DNA from: Muricea muricata
Taxonomy: Eukaryota; Cnidaria; Anthozoa; Malacalcyonacea; Plexauridae
Assembly: GCA_963855995.1 (NCBI GenBank)
Contig: OY979718.1
Span: 32,616,982-32,680,981 of the forward strand
Length of the DNA stretch: 64,000 bases
Direction: 5' to 3'
The notes beneath the pieces were generated by a model, which ran no database searches, was not told the origin of the DNA, and saw only the letters and a list, made by a program, of their open reading frames with translations. Positions 33,063-42,849 of this stretch are shown piece by piece. A program made the position numbers and the translations under genes. Every line of letters starts with the position of its first letter. Position 1 is the first letter of the stretch.

Positions 33063-33304
33063 TTTCCGATGTTGATGTCTTCAACCGTATTATAAGTAAA
33101 GACTGGACAGGTGGTTCATGTGTGCTGCGAAGTATGAAAAGGGAGATAAAGGGGGTATGACGAATACGAAATCGTACTGATTTTGGAGAAAAATATTAGA
33201 GCGTTTCTTGGTTTGCATAAATTAACACACGGATTAACGTTTGGAATAATTTATTTTTGTAAGTATTACACACAGTAGAGCTATATTTTGTTAGTCTCGT
33301 ACAA

Positions 33305-33375
33305 GTTTATGCGATGAGCAGATGAGCATCTGCTCATAACTGCTCATGAGCACATGCTCATACGCTCATAAGGCC
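33305..33375. repeat. TGCTCATGAGCA palindrome array, arm copy 1
   Basis: Contains GATGAGCAGATGAGCATC, then CTGCTCATGAGCACATGCTC, preceded by ATATTTTGTTAGTCTCGTAC. The same module recurs at 34080-34135 and 34190-34252 and at the mirror positions of the right arm. The three arrays separate the element's ORFs. Confidence 0.7.
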
Positions 33376-33453
33376 CTATGTGGCCCGATGGCCGAGCACA
33401 TATGAAACATACCATATTAAAATCTGATTGGTTTTTAGTTATCCTGCTAATAC

Positions 33454-33854
33454 TATAAAATGATAATTTTGAGTCGGTAAGAGCATACCGCTTGCAACGT
33501 TCACAGAGATAAGACTTTTAGATTGCCAATTTAATGGAGGAGAACTTATCGCGGTTACATGACCTGAACTTATCGCGGTTACATGACCTGAACAAGCGTG
33601 TGGCAGAGGCAAGAAAAAGAGTTGAATATTTGAAGAAAAAGAGAAATGCTTTATACCTTCGCAAAAGGACGGTTGACGTACAAACCTGGTTGTTAAACAA
33701 TTTGGTAGACGATGCATGCCGTGGCCTCAAAGAAATGAGAAGACTTAGAAACAACCAGGGAACGCTGTGCTTATATTTGTTATGTAGGATAGATCAAATA
33801 GAAATTCATCATCTAATGAAAAGCTGTAGTACAGTTTCTAATGAAAAGCTGTAG
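33454..33854 (+). CDS. Coiled-coil ORF with TATA box, left arm
   Basis: ATG at 33534, stop at 33852-33854, 106 codons. A TATAAAA at 33454-33460 and a CCAAT-type ATTGGT upstream, plus AATAAA shortly after the stop (33857), make a compact complete gene. The protein is Lys/Arg/Leu-rich with heptads (KRVAEARKRVEYLKKKRNAL), so a basic coiled coil is likely. Its start contains a 24-bp tandem duplication giving NLSRLHDL twice. An identical ORF apart from one residue (Leu versus Met) is on the other arm at 35402-35722, minus strand. Family unknown. Confidence 0.55.
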
Positions 33855-34363
33855 TAAATAAAGGATACAAACCTGTTGGGTTTGTAGACGTTGTTTTATT
33901 TGCTTGTCCTTAATACATTCACCACACACCGGTCTCACATTGACCCAACATAGACCTTTTGTCGGCCCCACACCACCCTCTAATCAACCTCGTATAAGCA
34001 GATGGTCATCTGCATATACCAATAGTTGGGATCTATACAATGGTTATAGCTGTCAATACCTAACAGTTAGGGCCTTATCAGCATTTGAGCACCTGCTCAT
34101 AACTGCTCATGAGCACATGCTCATACGCTCATAGGTCCCGATGTGGCTAGCCAAGTTAGTATAGCTATATTTTGTTAGTCTTGTACAAGTTTATGCGATG
34201 AGCAGATGAGCGGGTGCTCATAACTGCTCATGAGCACGTGCTCATACGCTCATACGTCCCTATGTGGCCCGACAGTTATAACCCTCCCACATATTAAAAT
34301 AATATCAAACTCGGATATGTATATATAATTTTATTGAGAACAATATGACAAATATTAATGTAG

Positions 34364-35026
34364 TTAATAATCTTCTTCATCATCACTGTCCTCAGTAAAA
34401 CTAGTAAAACTGTAGTCTTTTAAATGTCTTTTAATTAGAAATTTTCTCTTATTGACAGCTGCTTCCATAGCCTCTTCTTGATCAAAATGATCATCGTTCA
34501 CGAGCGCATCCTTTGTTTCCATTATTTTCTTATGCACTGGATCTTTCTTTAGTTGTTGTATCCATCGGAGACGCTGCAAATAGATACTTTCCAATTCCTT
34601 TTGGAGCTCAGGCAGAATATTAGAGTAAGCTGTTTCCCCAGCGGTTTCCTCATCCAGACCAATTTGAGTCAAATTCATCTTCATCTCCTGAAAAGCCGCC
34701 TTATGCTTTTGCATCGCTTCTTCTACCATGGGCATCCAAGGATCCACTTCTTCCTCCTCTGTTTCCGAGTCTCCTGTTATCGAACTCTGAGACCCGTCAG
34801 TTGCAACGCTCGAAGCATCATCCTCTGAGCTCTGAATTTCTGTTTCTGACATTTCTCTCTCCTCGCTTTTCAGCGGACAATGCTCGTTTTCGTGTCGACG
34901 GAGATTGAAACCACGATTAAATGCTTTCCCGCAAAATTTACAGCTCATTCCGCTAGAACTGACTGTGTAGAAATGCCTTGTCACTGAGCAACACTGTATT
35001 TTATGAGCGTATGGGCACGTGCTCAT
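34364..35026 (-). CDS. C2H2-finger acidic/helical protein at the palindrome centre
   Basis: Likely start is ATG at 34948 (MSCKFCGKAFNRGFNLRRHE), though the frame is open back to 35026, inside the right arm. One C2H2 finger (C-x2-C...H-x3-H) is followed by a Ser/Glu/Asp-rich stretch (GDSETEEEEVDPW). A helical domain comes next, with conserved-looking LQRLRWIQQLKKDPVHKKIM and NKRKFLIKRHLKDY, then an acidic tail ending DSDDEEDY. I recall similar finger-plus-DPVH proteins as an expanded, unannotated group in cnidarians (memory only). It is the only ORF not duplicated by the palindrome. Confidence 0.7.
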   Translation of the reverse strand: MSTCPYAHKIQCCSVTRHFYTVSSSGMSCKFCGKAFNRGFNLRRHENEHCPLKSEEREMSETEIQSSEDDASSVATDGSQSSITGDSETEEEEVDPWMPMVEEAMQKHKAAFQEMKMNLTQIGLDEETAGETAYSNILPELQKELESIYLQRLRWIQQLKKDPVHKKIMETKDALVNDDHFDQEEAMEAAVNKRKFLIKRHLKDYSFTSFTEDSDDEEDY

Positions 35027-35401
35027 GAGCAGTTATGAGCACCCGCTCATCTGCTCATCGCGTAAGCTTGTACAAGACTAACAAAATATAGCTATACTTA
35101 CTTGGCTAGCCACATCGGGACCTATGAGCGTATGAGCATGTGCTCATGAGCAGTTATGAGCAGGTGCTCAAATGCTGATAAGGCCCTAACTGTTAGGTAT
35201 TGACAGCTATAACCATTGTGTAGATCCCAACTATTGGTATATGCAGATGACCATCTGCTTATACGAGGTTGATTAGAGGGTGGTGTGGGGCCGACAAAAG
35301 GTCTATGTTGGGTCAATGTGAGACCGGTGTGGGGTGAATGTATCAAGGACAAGCAAATAAAACAACGTCTACAAACCCAACAGGTTTGTATCCTTTATTT
35401 A

Positions 35402-35722
35402 CTACAGCTTTTCATTAGAAACTGTACTACAGCTTTTCATTAGATGATGAATTTCTATTTGATCTATCCTACATAACAAATATAAGCACAGCGTTCCCTG
35501 GTTGTTTCTAAGTCTTCTCATTTCTTTGAGGCCACGGCATGCATCGTCTACCAAATTGTTTAACATCCAGGTTTGTACGTCAACCGTCCTTTTGCGAAGG
35601 TATAAAGCATTTCTCTTTTTCTTCAAATATTCAACTCTTTTTCTTGCCTCTGCCACACGCTTGTTCAGGTCATGTAACCGCGATAAGTTCAGGTCATGTA
35701 ACCGCGATAAGTTCTCCTCCAT
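35402..35722 (-). CDS. Coiled-coil ORF, right arm (mirror of 33534-33854)
   Basis: Mirror-image copy with the same TATA box (35796-35802 on the minus strand), tandem duplication and AATAAA. It differs from the left copy at one residue. Both copies remaining open over 106 codons suggests recent gene conversion between arms or recent origin. Confidence 0.55.
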   Translation of the reverse strand: MEENLSRLHDLNLSRLHDLNKRVAEARKRVEYLKKKRNALYLRKRTVDVQTWMLNNLVDDACRGLKEMRRLRNNQGTLCLYLLCRIDQIEIHHLMKSCSTVSNEKL

Positions 35723-36193
35723 TAAATTGGCAATCTAAAAGTCTTATCTCTGTGAACGTTGCAAGCGGTATGCTCTTACCGACTCAAAATTATCATTTTA
35801 TAGTATTAGCAGGATAACTAAAAACCAATCAGATTTTAATATGGTATGTTTCATATGTGCTCGGCCATCGGGCCACATAGGGCCTTATGAGCGTATGAGC
35901 ATGTGCTCATGAGCAGTTATGAGCAGATGCTCATCTGCTCATCGCATAAACTTGTACGAGACTAACAAAATATAGCTCTACTGTGTGTAATACTTACAAA
36001 AATAAATTATTCCAAACGTTAATCCGTGTGTTAATTTATGCAAACCAAGAAACGCTCTAATATTTTTCTCCAAAATCAGTACGATTTCGTATTCGTCATA
36101 CCCCCTTTATCTCCCTTTTCATACTTCGCAGCACACATGAACCACCTGTCCAGTCTTTACTTATAATACGCTTGAAGACATCAACATCGGAAA

Positions 36194-36508
36194 ATGGAAA
36201 CAGTTGGAGCTTTACCTTCACCAGGCGTTATTTTGCCAACAGCTATAATTCATCTATTTGGTATACTATCGGAAAACGGTATAGAAGAAAAGCAATGCCA
36301 TTTCTGTTTTGAAGCTATCTAGGCCGAAGAGGTACTCGCTATGAATACACCGTGTTGTCACCAAGGTGCTCACTGTGAGTGTTTTAGACATTGGGCAGCA
36401 TCGTCCGTGGTCGACGGGACAGTACGTTGTGGCTATTGCTGGACATTATTCTCGGACAATCAACTATGTTTTTTATGTTTGGAAAAAAGAGCGACAACGA
36501 ACAGCTGA
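36194..36508 (+). pseudogene. RING-like ORF with in-frame TAG, right arm
   Basis: ATG at 36194 opens METVGALPSPGVILPTAIIH and leads to CHFCFEAI, then TAG (36320-36322). The same frame continues with NTPCCHQGAHCECFRHWAAS, RCGYCW and LCFLCLEKRA to TGA at 36506-36508. The spacing CxxC...CC-x2-GxHxxC...CxxC...CxxC resembles a RING or PHD-like zinc fold. The TAG is present in both arms, so it predates the last homogenisation. It may be readthrough, a short intron I cannot place, or loss of function. Confidence 0.5.
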
Positions 36509-36775
36509 TGATAACTAATTGTTGACACACAACAGTGCACGCAGAATGTATAATGCTAGTCCGATCAGTGCTTTGACGTCGTCCTGGAATGCGGGACAAG
36601 TTACGTACTGTGGGTGTCTTTGGACTGATGTGTGAACATCATAAGACCAGCAGGACAAACAGTATCTAATATCTAAAACAAACAGTATCTAAACCTATAT
36701 ATGTATACTTATACTTAAGGTAACGTAAAATTTTCATTTTGTCAATACATCTTTCTAAAAACGTGTTTTTTCCGA

Positions 36776-36959
36776 ATACCGCCGTGCGCACATCCTCGTG
36801 TGGGTCGAATAATGCGCACATCCTCGCGTGCATCCGGATAGTGCGAACATTCTCGCGTGTATCGGATAGTGCACACATCCTCGCGTGCATCGGGATAGTG
36901 CACACACCCTCGCGTGTATCGGGATAGTGCGCACATCCTAGCGTGCGCACATCCTTGCA
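36776..36959 (-). repeat. Subterminal 29-bp tandem repeats, right arm
   Basis: Exact mirror of the left-arm block at 32297-32480. Confidence 0.8.
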
Positions 36960-37011
36960 ATGACGTCATTTCTCTACATACAGGCTTGCATACTAATTAC
37001 TTCCGCCGCCA

Positions 37012-37306
37012 AACGGGGGGGTAATACTACTCTGAATCTCTTCAGTTTGTAAGGTCGAGGTGGATGGAATAGTCTTGGCTCGATCAAGCAATGTTTTTAT
37101 CACTGCTTTTTTATCATTTTTATGGCTGTGAGATTCAAAAGGTAAATATTTATTTGTATGGGTATTCTTTCGGAACACTTTAACATCGATGTTACCAGAT
37201 ATGTTACCAAGTAATTGTGTATAAAAAAATGCAATTGTTTGACTGCCATTCTGGTTAACATCGGGCATTTCAGTCGTAAATTGAATATGAGAGTTGACAG
37301 AATTTA
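37012..37306 (-). pseudogene. Penelope-like element, left copy: RT part beyond the palindrome
   Basis: The minus strand reads HLNSVNSHIQFTTEMPDVNQ, KVFRKNTHTNKYLPFESHSH and LQTEEIQ, which continues (after the palindrome) at 32205. It starts exactly at CATTTAAATTC, head to head with the plus-strand copy. Confidence 0.8.
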
Positions 37307-38267
37307 AATGGTGGAAAAGATATGTGGACGATTCCAATGCTTGCCTTGAACAGCTAAACGTCCCGCTTTTCCATCAACATTTAAATTCTGTTAACTCTCA
37401 TATTCAATTTACGATTGAAATGCCCGCTGTTAACCAGAATGGCAGTCAAACAATTGCATTTTTAGATACACAATTACTTGGTAACATATATGGTAACATC
37501 GATGTTAAAGTGTTCCGAAAGAATACCCATACAGATAAATATTTACCTTTTGAATCTCACAGCCATAAAAATGATAAAAAAGCAGTGATAAAAACATTGC
37601 TTGATCGAGCCAAGACTATTCCATCCACCTCGACCTTACAAACTGAAGAGATTCAGAATGTTTTACGTGCACTAGAGTTAAATGGTTACAAAAAAAGTTT
37701 TATTAAAGAAGTTGTTAATGACACTGTAAAAGTGAACCAAAAAAGGAAAGAAGACTTACGGGGTTCGACATGTATTCCATATGTAAAGGGTGTTTCGAAA
37801 AAGATTAAAAGTATTTTAACAAAGGCAGGAGTACGAGTAGCACTAAAACCGGTTTGTACTTTGGCAAAATTAATATATTCCGTATACCAAAAACAAGACC
37901 ATCAGAGGAGAGAACCAAAGCCGTTGTATACAAATTTGAATGTAGAACATGCTCGTTCACTTATGTTGGCGAATCCAAACGGTGTTGGTGTTCGAGATGG
38001 TTGGAACATAAGCCTGGTGTTCGGAGAAACAACTATTCGGCAATCAAAGAACATGCTGAAACGACTGGACATGGTGCAGCAAAATCAGATGCAGTGATAC
38101 TCGAGAAAGGAATTACAAATTACTCGCAAAGAATCTTCTTGGAGGCGTTGCATTCAGTGATAAATCAAGATTCAGTCAATGAACATGCCGAATTCCCATC
38201 ATGCTATCTAACACTGATAAACTCAATCAAGCAGAACAATAGGCATTATAAAAGCAATTCAGTCTAA
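37307..38267 (+). pseudogene. Penelope-like element, right copy: RT C-terminus and GIY-YIG endonuclease
   Basis: The frame at 37294-38097 has WWKRYVDDSNACLEQLNVPL (RT active-site YVDD), AFLDTQLLGN, VFRKNTHTDKYLPFESHSH and TCIPYVKGVSKKIKSIL. A frame change near 37866 leads into the GIY-YIG-type frame (37854-38267) with FECRTCSFTYVGESKRCWCS and KEHAETTGHG. RT N-terminal parts are missing, as expected for 5'-truncated Penelope-like copies. Together with the minus-strand copy it forms an inverted pair centred near 37342. Confidence 0.85.
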
Positions 38268-38278
38268 TTCTAGGTATA

Positions 38279-38322
38279 TTGCACAGACGAAGGCTAGCAG
38301 CTTGCGGCCGAAAATTTAGCAA
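38279..38322 (+). ncRNA. Hammerhead-ribozyme-like motif, right Penelope-like copy
   Basis: Same layout as the left copy: TTGC, core CAGACGA, GGC...GCC stem II, CGAAAATTTA, GCAA. Both copies share the A-for-U change in the core. It lies just after the nuclease stop, in the terminal non-coding segment where Penelope-like elements carry hammerheads. Confidence 0.5.
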
Positions 38323-38421
38323 CTTTTAGTTTTTTATACATTTTTCAATGTAAAATGTTTTTAATTAGATCAGTTTCAAAACTTCAACGTATTACTATGT
38401 ATTCTACCGATCGCCTGAACA

Positions 38422-38592
<171 letters not shown>

Positions 38593-38599
38593 CATATAT

Positions 38600-40270
38600 A
38601 TAAGGATAAGTATTGGACGGATCGTGAAATACGCGGAAATCTTCACCAGTATTTACAACCATACCTGTTAACGTTTTTGGGTGCAAATGCAGTAAGTATA
38701 CAACCTGCGCGTGTTTCCTTATACTTGCATTTACTAAATTAAATGTTATCTATATATAAACAAATAATCTCAAATACATCATCGCGCTATCATCATTCAA
38801 ACGAATAGCAGCACAGGTTAACGTTTTGGGCAACTGCTGTATGTTAGGCAGTTCACCTACAAAGCTAAAGAATTCACCTAATGATCGACATATTAATTCA
38901 CCTATACCATAACCTTATTCGCATTTATTTTATTTAGTTCCTCGTAAATCAGTCATAGGCAGATTGCATACAAACTGTGAACATCAACTTTGTCAGTGCG
39001 ACTACGGTGCTGCAGTTCCCTTTGGAGAAGTTTTGAGACTTTACCCTTTTCTTGGCTAAGGTTGAGCTCCATGCAACACCAATGTTGTGTTCCATTATAT
39101 CTGGCATTTACAATCAACTTATCAGTATCATCACCTACAACTCATTAAAGATTTTGCAAAATTAGCAAATTACTTTCCATATTACTTTTGTGAAACCTAA
39201 TTATCTTCTTAATTAAAAAAGATCTTTCTGTAGTAGTTCTTGTGTTTCTGATTAACTGTGTATTCCACCTTGAAAGTTCATAAGCGCAAAGCTGGCTATA
39301 AAATGGCCACCAAAATTAAAGGATATATATATAACCCAAAAATTCAGGTTTGCACCACATTAATAATAATAGTCCAATTATTTTGTAGCACTATGTAGGT
39401 TTTGAGCACAGAATAATAAAAAAGCGAAAGGAATACTTGCATATCAGTACAACCTATACGTTCCGCTACTTTTATGGAGTTTACTGCCAAAAATTATTGT
39501 GGAACAACAGTTAAGCACTTTTTCTTTCAGAACATGCATTAACAAACGTACGCAACATACCCAACAATGCGTGAGGACACAAACTTCGATAGTTGTCTGA
39601 ATCATTTTCTACATTTGCCAGTCATTGAGATAGTGTAAACAGTGCAACTGCATAATAATTGCATAATAACTATTACGATGCTTCTTGGTAAAAGTATTTC
39701 GTACATATATAGACAACCCAAAAAAATACTGATTTTCTCGCGGTGGACCTGTTACCGAAGTTGGTTTCCAGAAGGCAGGTGTAACAAGATAATTACAGAA
39801 GAATTAGAGAAATTACAGTAGAATAGAAAAACCTATTTACATGAACAGCTATTTACAAATACTTAAAACATATACTGACATTAAATAGGTAAAAAGATAA
39901 GTAACACATCACTGTATATGAAAATGGTCCTAAAAACGTCAGAAAATGCGAGTAACACTTTTCTCTTTCTCCCGTAGCATGATAAGGAAATCTTTCTCTG
40001 ATATTTCTTGAAATGCAGTCAAATCCCGAAGTATATTGTACTTTGTATTACTTGACGGTTTATTAAAAACAGATATTCAACAGATTATTGATTCAATGTT
40101 TCGGCGATTTTCGCTAGTTATCCTCTAAAATGTATTCATCAACATGAAAATAATCATATTTCAATGAATGTATAACGATCAGTCATTATAACAGTCTCGA
40201 AAAGTTTTTAATTGCCCGGTCACTGTCCGACTCTTGGAAAGTGGAAGTAAAAAGTATCACTCCAGTTAAT
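38600..40270. other. Non-coding, nothing recognised
   Basis: AT-rich with no coding-like frame, tandem repeat or transposon end that I can support. Confidence 0.5.
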
Positions 40271-40279
40271 CATTCAAAA

Positions 40280-40741
40280 CAGGGGCGTCGGAATAGGAGG
40301 AGGGGCAGAATATCTTTCTCGCCCCTCCCCACTTTCAACAAGACCTAAATTAAATCACGTGCTTTGAAAAAGGGAATTAATTCGCAACAATATAACGATG
40401 TACGATGTAAAAAATTACATCCTAGAATTACGTCCAAAAAGTACTTCCCAAACCAAAAACCGATTGCTGAAAATCGTAAACCGCAAAAGTTCCCGAAACA
40501 AAAATAACCGCAGTTCTTTGACGCCAACTTCACAAAACCGATAACGCCCCCCCCCCCCCCTTCTCAAATAACGTATTATTGGTTTGCTATCGGTTGAAGT
40601 TAGTTTTTCATTTTCTTGAAATAAAGCAATTAATGTAAGCAACACACAGCTAAATGGAGTGAGCACATAAATGGATAAAATTCTTTTGTTATATACCTCC
40701 AATCCCCCCCCCCCACTTTTAGAAACGTTCCCACGCCCCTG
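40280..40741. mobile_element. hAT-type MITE, CAGGGGCGT termini
   Basis: Ends CAGGGGCGTCGGAA and (reversed) TTCCCACGCCCCTG, flanked by ATTCAAAA and ATTCGAAA, a 7-of-8 match to an 8-bp hAT duplication. Contains C-runs but no transposase. Confidence 0.75.
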
Positions 40742-41113
40742 ATTCGAAATGTTGGTCACTAATTGTCGCATTCGTGATTGGCTACAAGCTACAACAGACA
40801 GACGCAGACGACAACAATATATATTTAGTATTATTTACATTCGCAGATAAGATACAAAAAAGTAGTTTGCTGAACATTACTTGATATATAGGTTTGATCA
40901 TGGATAACAATGGATAGGAAACTAGCTGGTGTCAGTGTTGAGACCTAGTTGCGACGACGAGTTTCCACTTCTTTAACTATTCATGGTTCACGTTAAATTT
41001 AAATCTATTTCAGCACTGATATACTATATATGACTTGTACCAAAAAAGGACAAAAGATAAAATTAGACTTTTAATTTGTATTGTCACGTGTCGGCTGCTG
41101 TACACTCAATAAG

Positions 41114-41443
41114 TCAGTTATGAAAGACTAATGTTTTATGAACGGACATCTGCATGCTAAAAACACATCCAGTATCTTTCTTAACTCTATACTCCACACC
41201 AATTATGGTCTTTTTCTCACAGAACGAACAGTGGAACTCTATCATCTTGGACTTTTTGTTACATTTTCGGCATGTTACTCCTTCACCATTGGAATCAACA
41301 AGAAAAACCCCGCCACAAAATTTGAGGAGATCCTGGCCGCCATAGTTCTGACGCTCACCTAAGCACATGACGTCATGCTTGACGTATCCACAGGGACACT
41401 TCAAAGAAAGGGTATCGAAAGGCATGGATTCACACTTTTTCTC
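41114..41443 (-). CDS. Terminal exon of a cysteine-rich protein
   Basis: After acceptor TTTTGTTAG the frame begins EKKCESMPFDTLSLKCPCGY and runs to a TAA, 109 codons. Cys pairs at CPCG, CRKC and CSFC and single Cys at DVMCLG and KFCGG suggest a zinc-ribbon-like fold. Composition is clearly coding and the acceptor is good. No family recognised. Upstream exons on the minus strand were not found within the next few kb; they may be diverged or beyond the LINE. Confidence 0.55.
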   Translation of the reverse strand, partial: EKKCESMPFDTLSLKCPCGYVKHDVMCLGERQNYGGQDLLKFCGGVFLVDSNGEGVTCRKCNKKSKMIEFHCSFCEKKTIIGVEYRVKKDTGCVFSMQMSVHKTLVFHN

Positions 41444-41654
41444 CTAACAAAATGAATACAGTATTACGTTAAATTTGGCCTTGCTTAAACTACGGGCTCA
41501 CTCAAGAACAGCACGCAATTCTCTCAGAGGTCTGATAATCTAGTTTTTAAAAAACTTGACGTTATTACTAATTTTCAGCAAATTTTTATTGTTCAAGCTG
41601 ACCTCAAGAACCAGACATCGGCGTAGGTGGCACAGGCAGTGGTCATTAATACGA

Positions 41655-42140
41655 AGGAAATTTTATGTTTACATTTTATGTAAACATAATTTTATGTTTA
41701 CATACAAAAGATCATGATCATAGAAAACTTTATATTACATTATTTACATCTTTACTAGTATATTATTATATAAAATACAGTGCTTCATAAGGGACATTGC
41801 TACCGTGGCGTTTCAGGTTGCGCATTTGTTTCATATTTTGAAGCTGCTTTCGATTTGGCATTAATGTTGGTGTAAATCCCCAATCACTGTCAGTGTTTGA
41901 ATGTGTCGCTCATTCGGAAAACTCAAGAATGTCTCTTACGAACAGTTGGTTAGCGCATGCAATGTTTGAAAATATTTCTCACCTGCAGGCATTAAAGCGC
42001 AATTTAGAGTGTAAACTTTCTCTTCTTAAAGGAAATTTTATGTTTACATACTAAAGATCATGATCATAGAAAACTTTATATTACATTATTTACATCTTTA
42101 GTAGTATATTATTCTATAAAATACAGTGCTTTATAAGGAT
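41655..42140. repeat. 240-bp repeat bracketed by two near-identical 120-bp direct repeats
   Basis: Direct repeats (about 41660-41788 and 42030-42142) share AAAGATCATGATCATAGAAA and ATAAAATACAGTGCTT. Between them, GGGACATTGCTACCGTGGCG to TAAACTTTCTCTT (41789-42028) recurs almost unchanged at 45677-45909. Confidence 0.75.
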
Positions 42141-42289
42141 TTCGGGCACTAATAAAACTGATAATGTCACATGTGAGATTATTTATGATAATTTCACATG
42201 TGAAAATTATCGCTTTTCAAACAATCACAATCATAGCTTCTGGCCATTTTACATTGGTGGAAAACTTGTAGTTTATATAATACACAGAA

Positions 42290-42421
42290 AAATACATGGG
42301 TGCTTGGAAATACCAGATTTATTTCTCGTGTTGAACATGACATTTCTCACTCGCGCCTACTCGTGAGATATCATGTTCAACACTCGAAATAAACCTGGTA
42401 TTTCCGCGCACCCATGTATTA
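42290..42421. repeat. Hairpin element
   Basis: AATACATGGGTGC and, on the far side, GCACCCATGTATT bound long complementary arms that include GGAAATACCAG and TCGTGTTGAACATGA. No coding capacity. Confidence 0.7.
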
Positions 42422-42849
42422 TTCTCTATTTATATCATATTTCTGCAAAAAGTGGGAAAGGGAGTTGAAGCCCACCCCAGTCCATGCATGGCCCTACGGT
42501 GCCTAATAGTACAATAGTACATGGCGTGACCCCGCCGAAGCTGATTTCCATGAGAGATGTGTTAAACATAGATAAATATTTACATATGAAAAGTACTATG
42601 AATATAATGCATGGAATAAAAAAGTGAACTTCAGAGCTATATTTACACGAAAATGTATAAGGTTATAGGAAGGAAATTAAAAGTTGAAGATTTTTTAGAT
42701 AATTAATAAGTGCATTCAGTAGCGATTTTATGTTGAAAGGAAGGGATGGATTTACTTTCTCTAATGTCTTTTCAACTGTAATAGTCGAATTAAGGGCGAG
42801 CAATGGCGTTATATGTGAAAATAGTGTTTTTTGTCAGCATACGTTTTGA

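Larger units (their letters stand above)
32246..37010. mobile_element. Giant palindromic element, 2,007-bp arms and 751-bp centre
   Basis: Positions x and 69256-x are complementary from 32246/37010 inward to 34252/35004. Four pairs of mirror-image open frames fit this sum exactly, so I see no indels in 2 kb per arm and only a handful of mismatches. The ends read GGCGGCGGAAGTAATTAG. Each arm holds about seven subterminal 29-bp repeats, a RING-like ORF, a coiled-coil ORF with TATA box, and three arrays of TGCTCATGAGCA-type palindromes. The centre encodes a C2H2-finger protein. It interrupts a Penelope-like element. I recognise no transposase, polymerase or capsid gene. Confidence 0.85.

Noticed and set aside
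32246..37010. The palindrome as an integrated small DNA virus or a Polinton/Maverick
   Set aside because: Size and long inverted ends would fit, but no Rep, polymerase, integrase, ATPase or capsid-like frame is visible.
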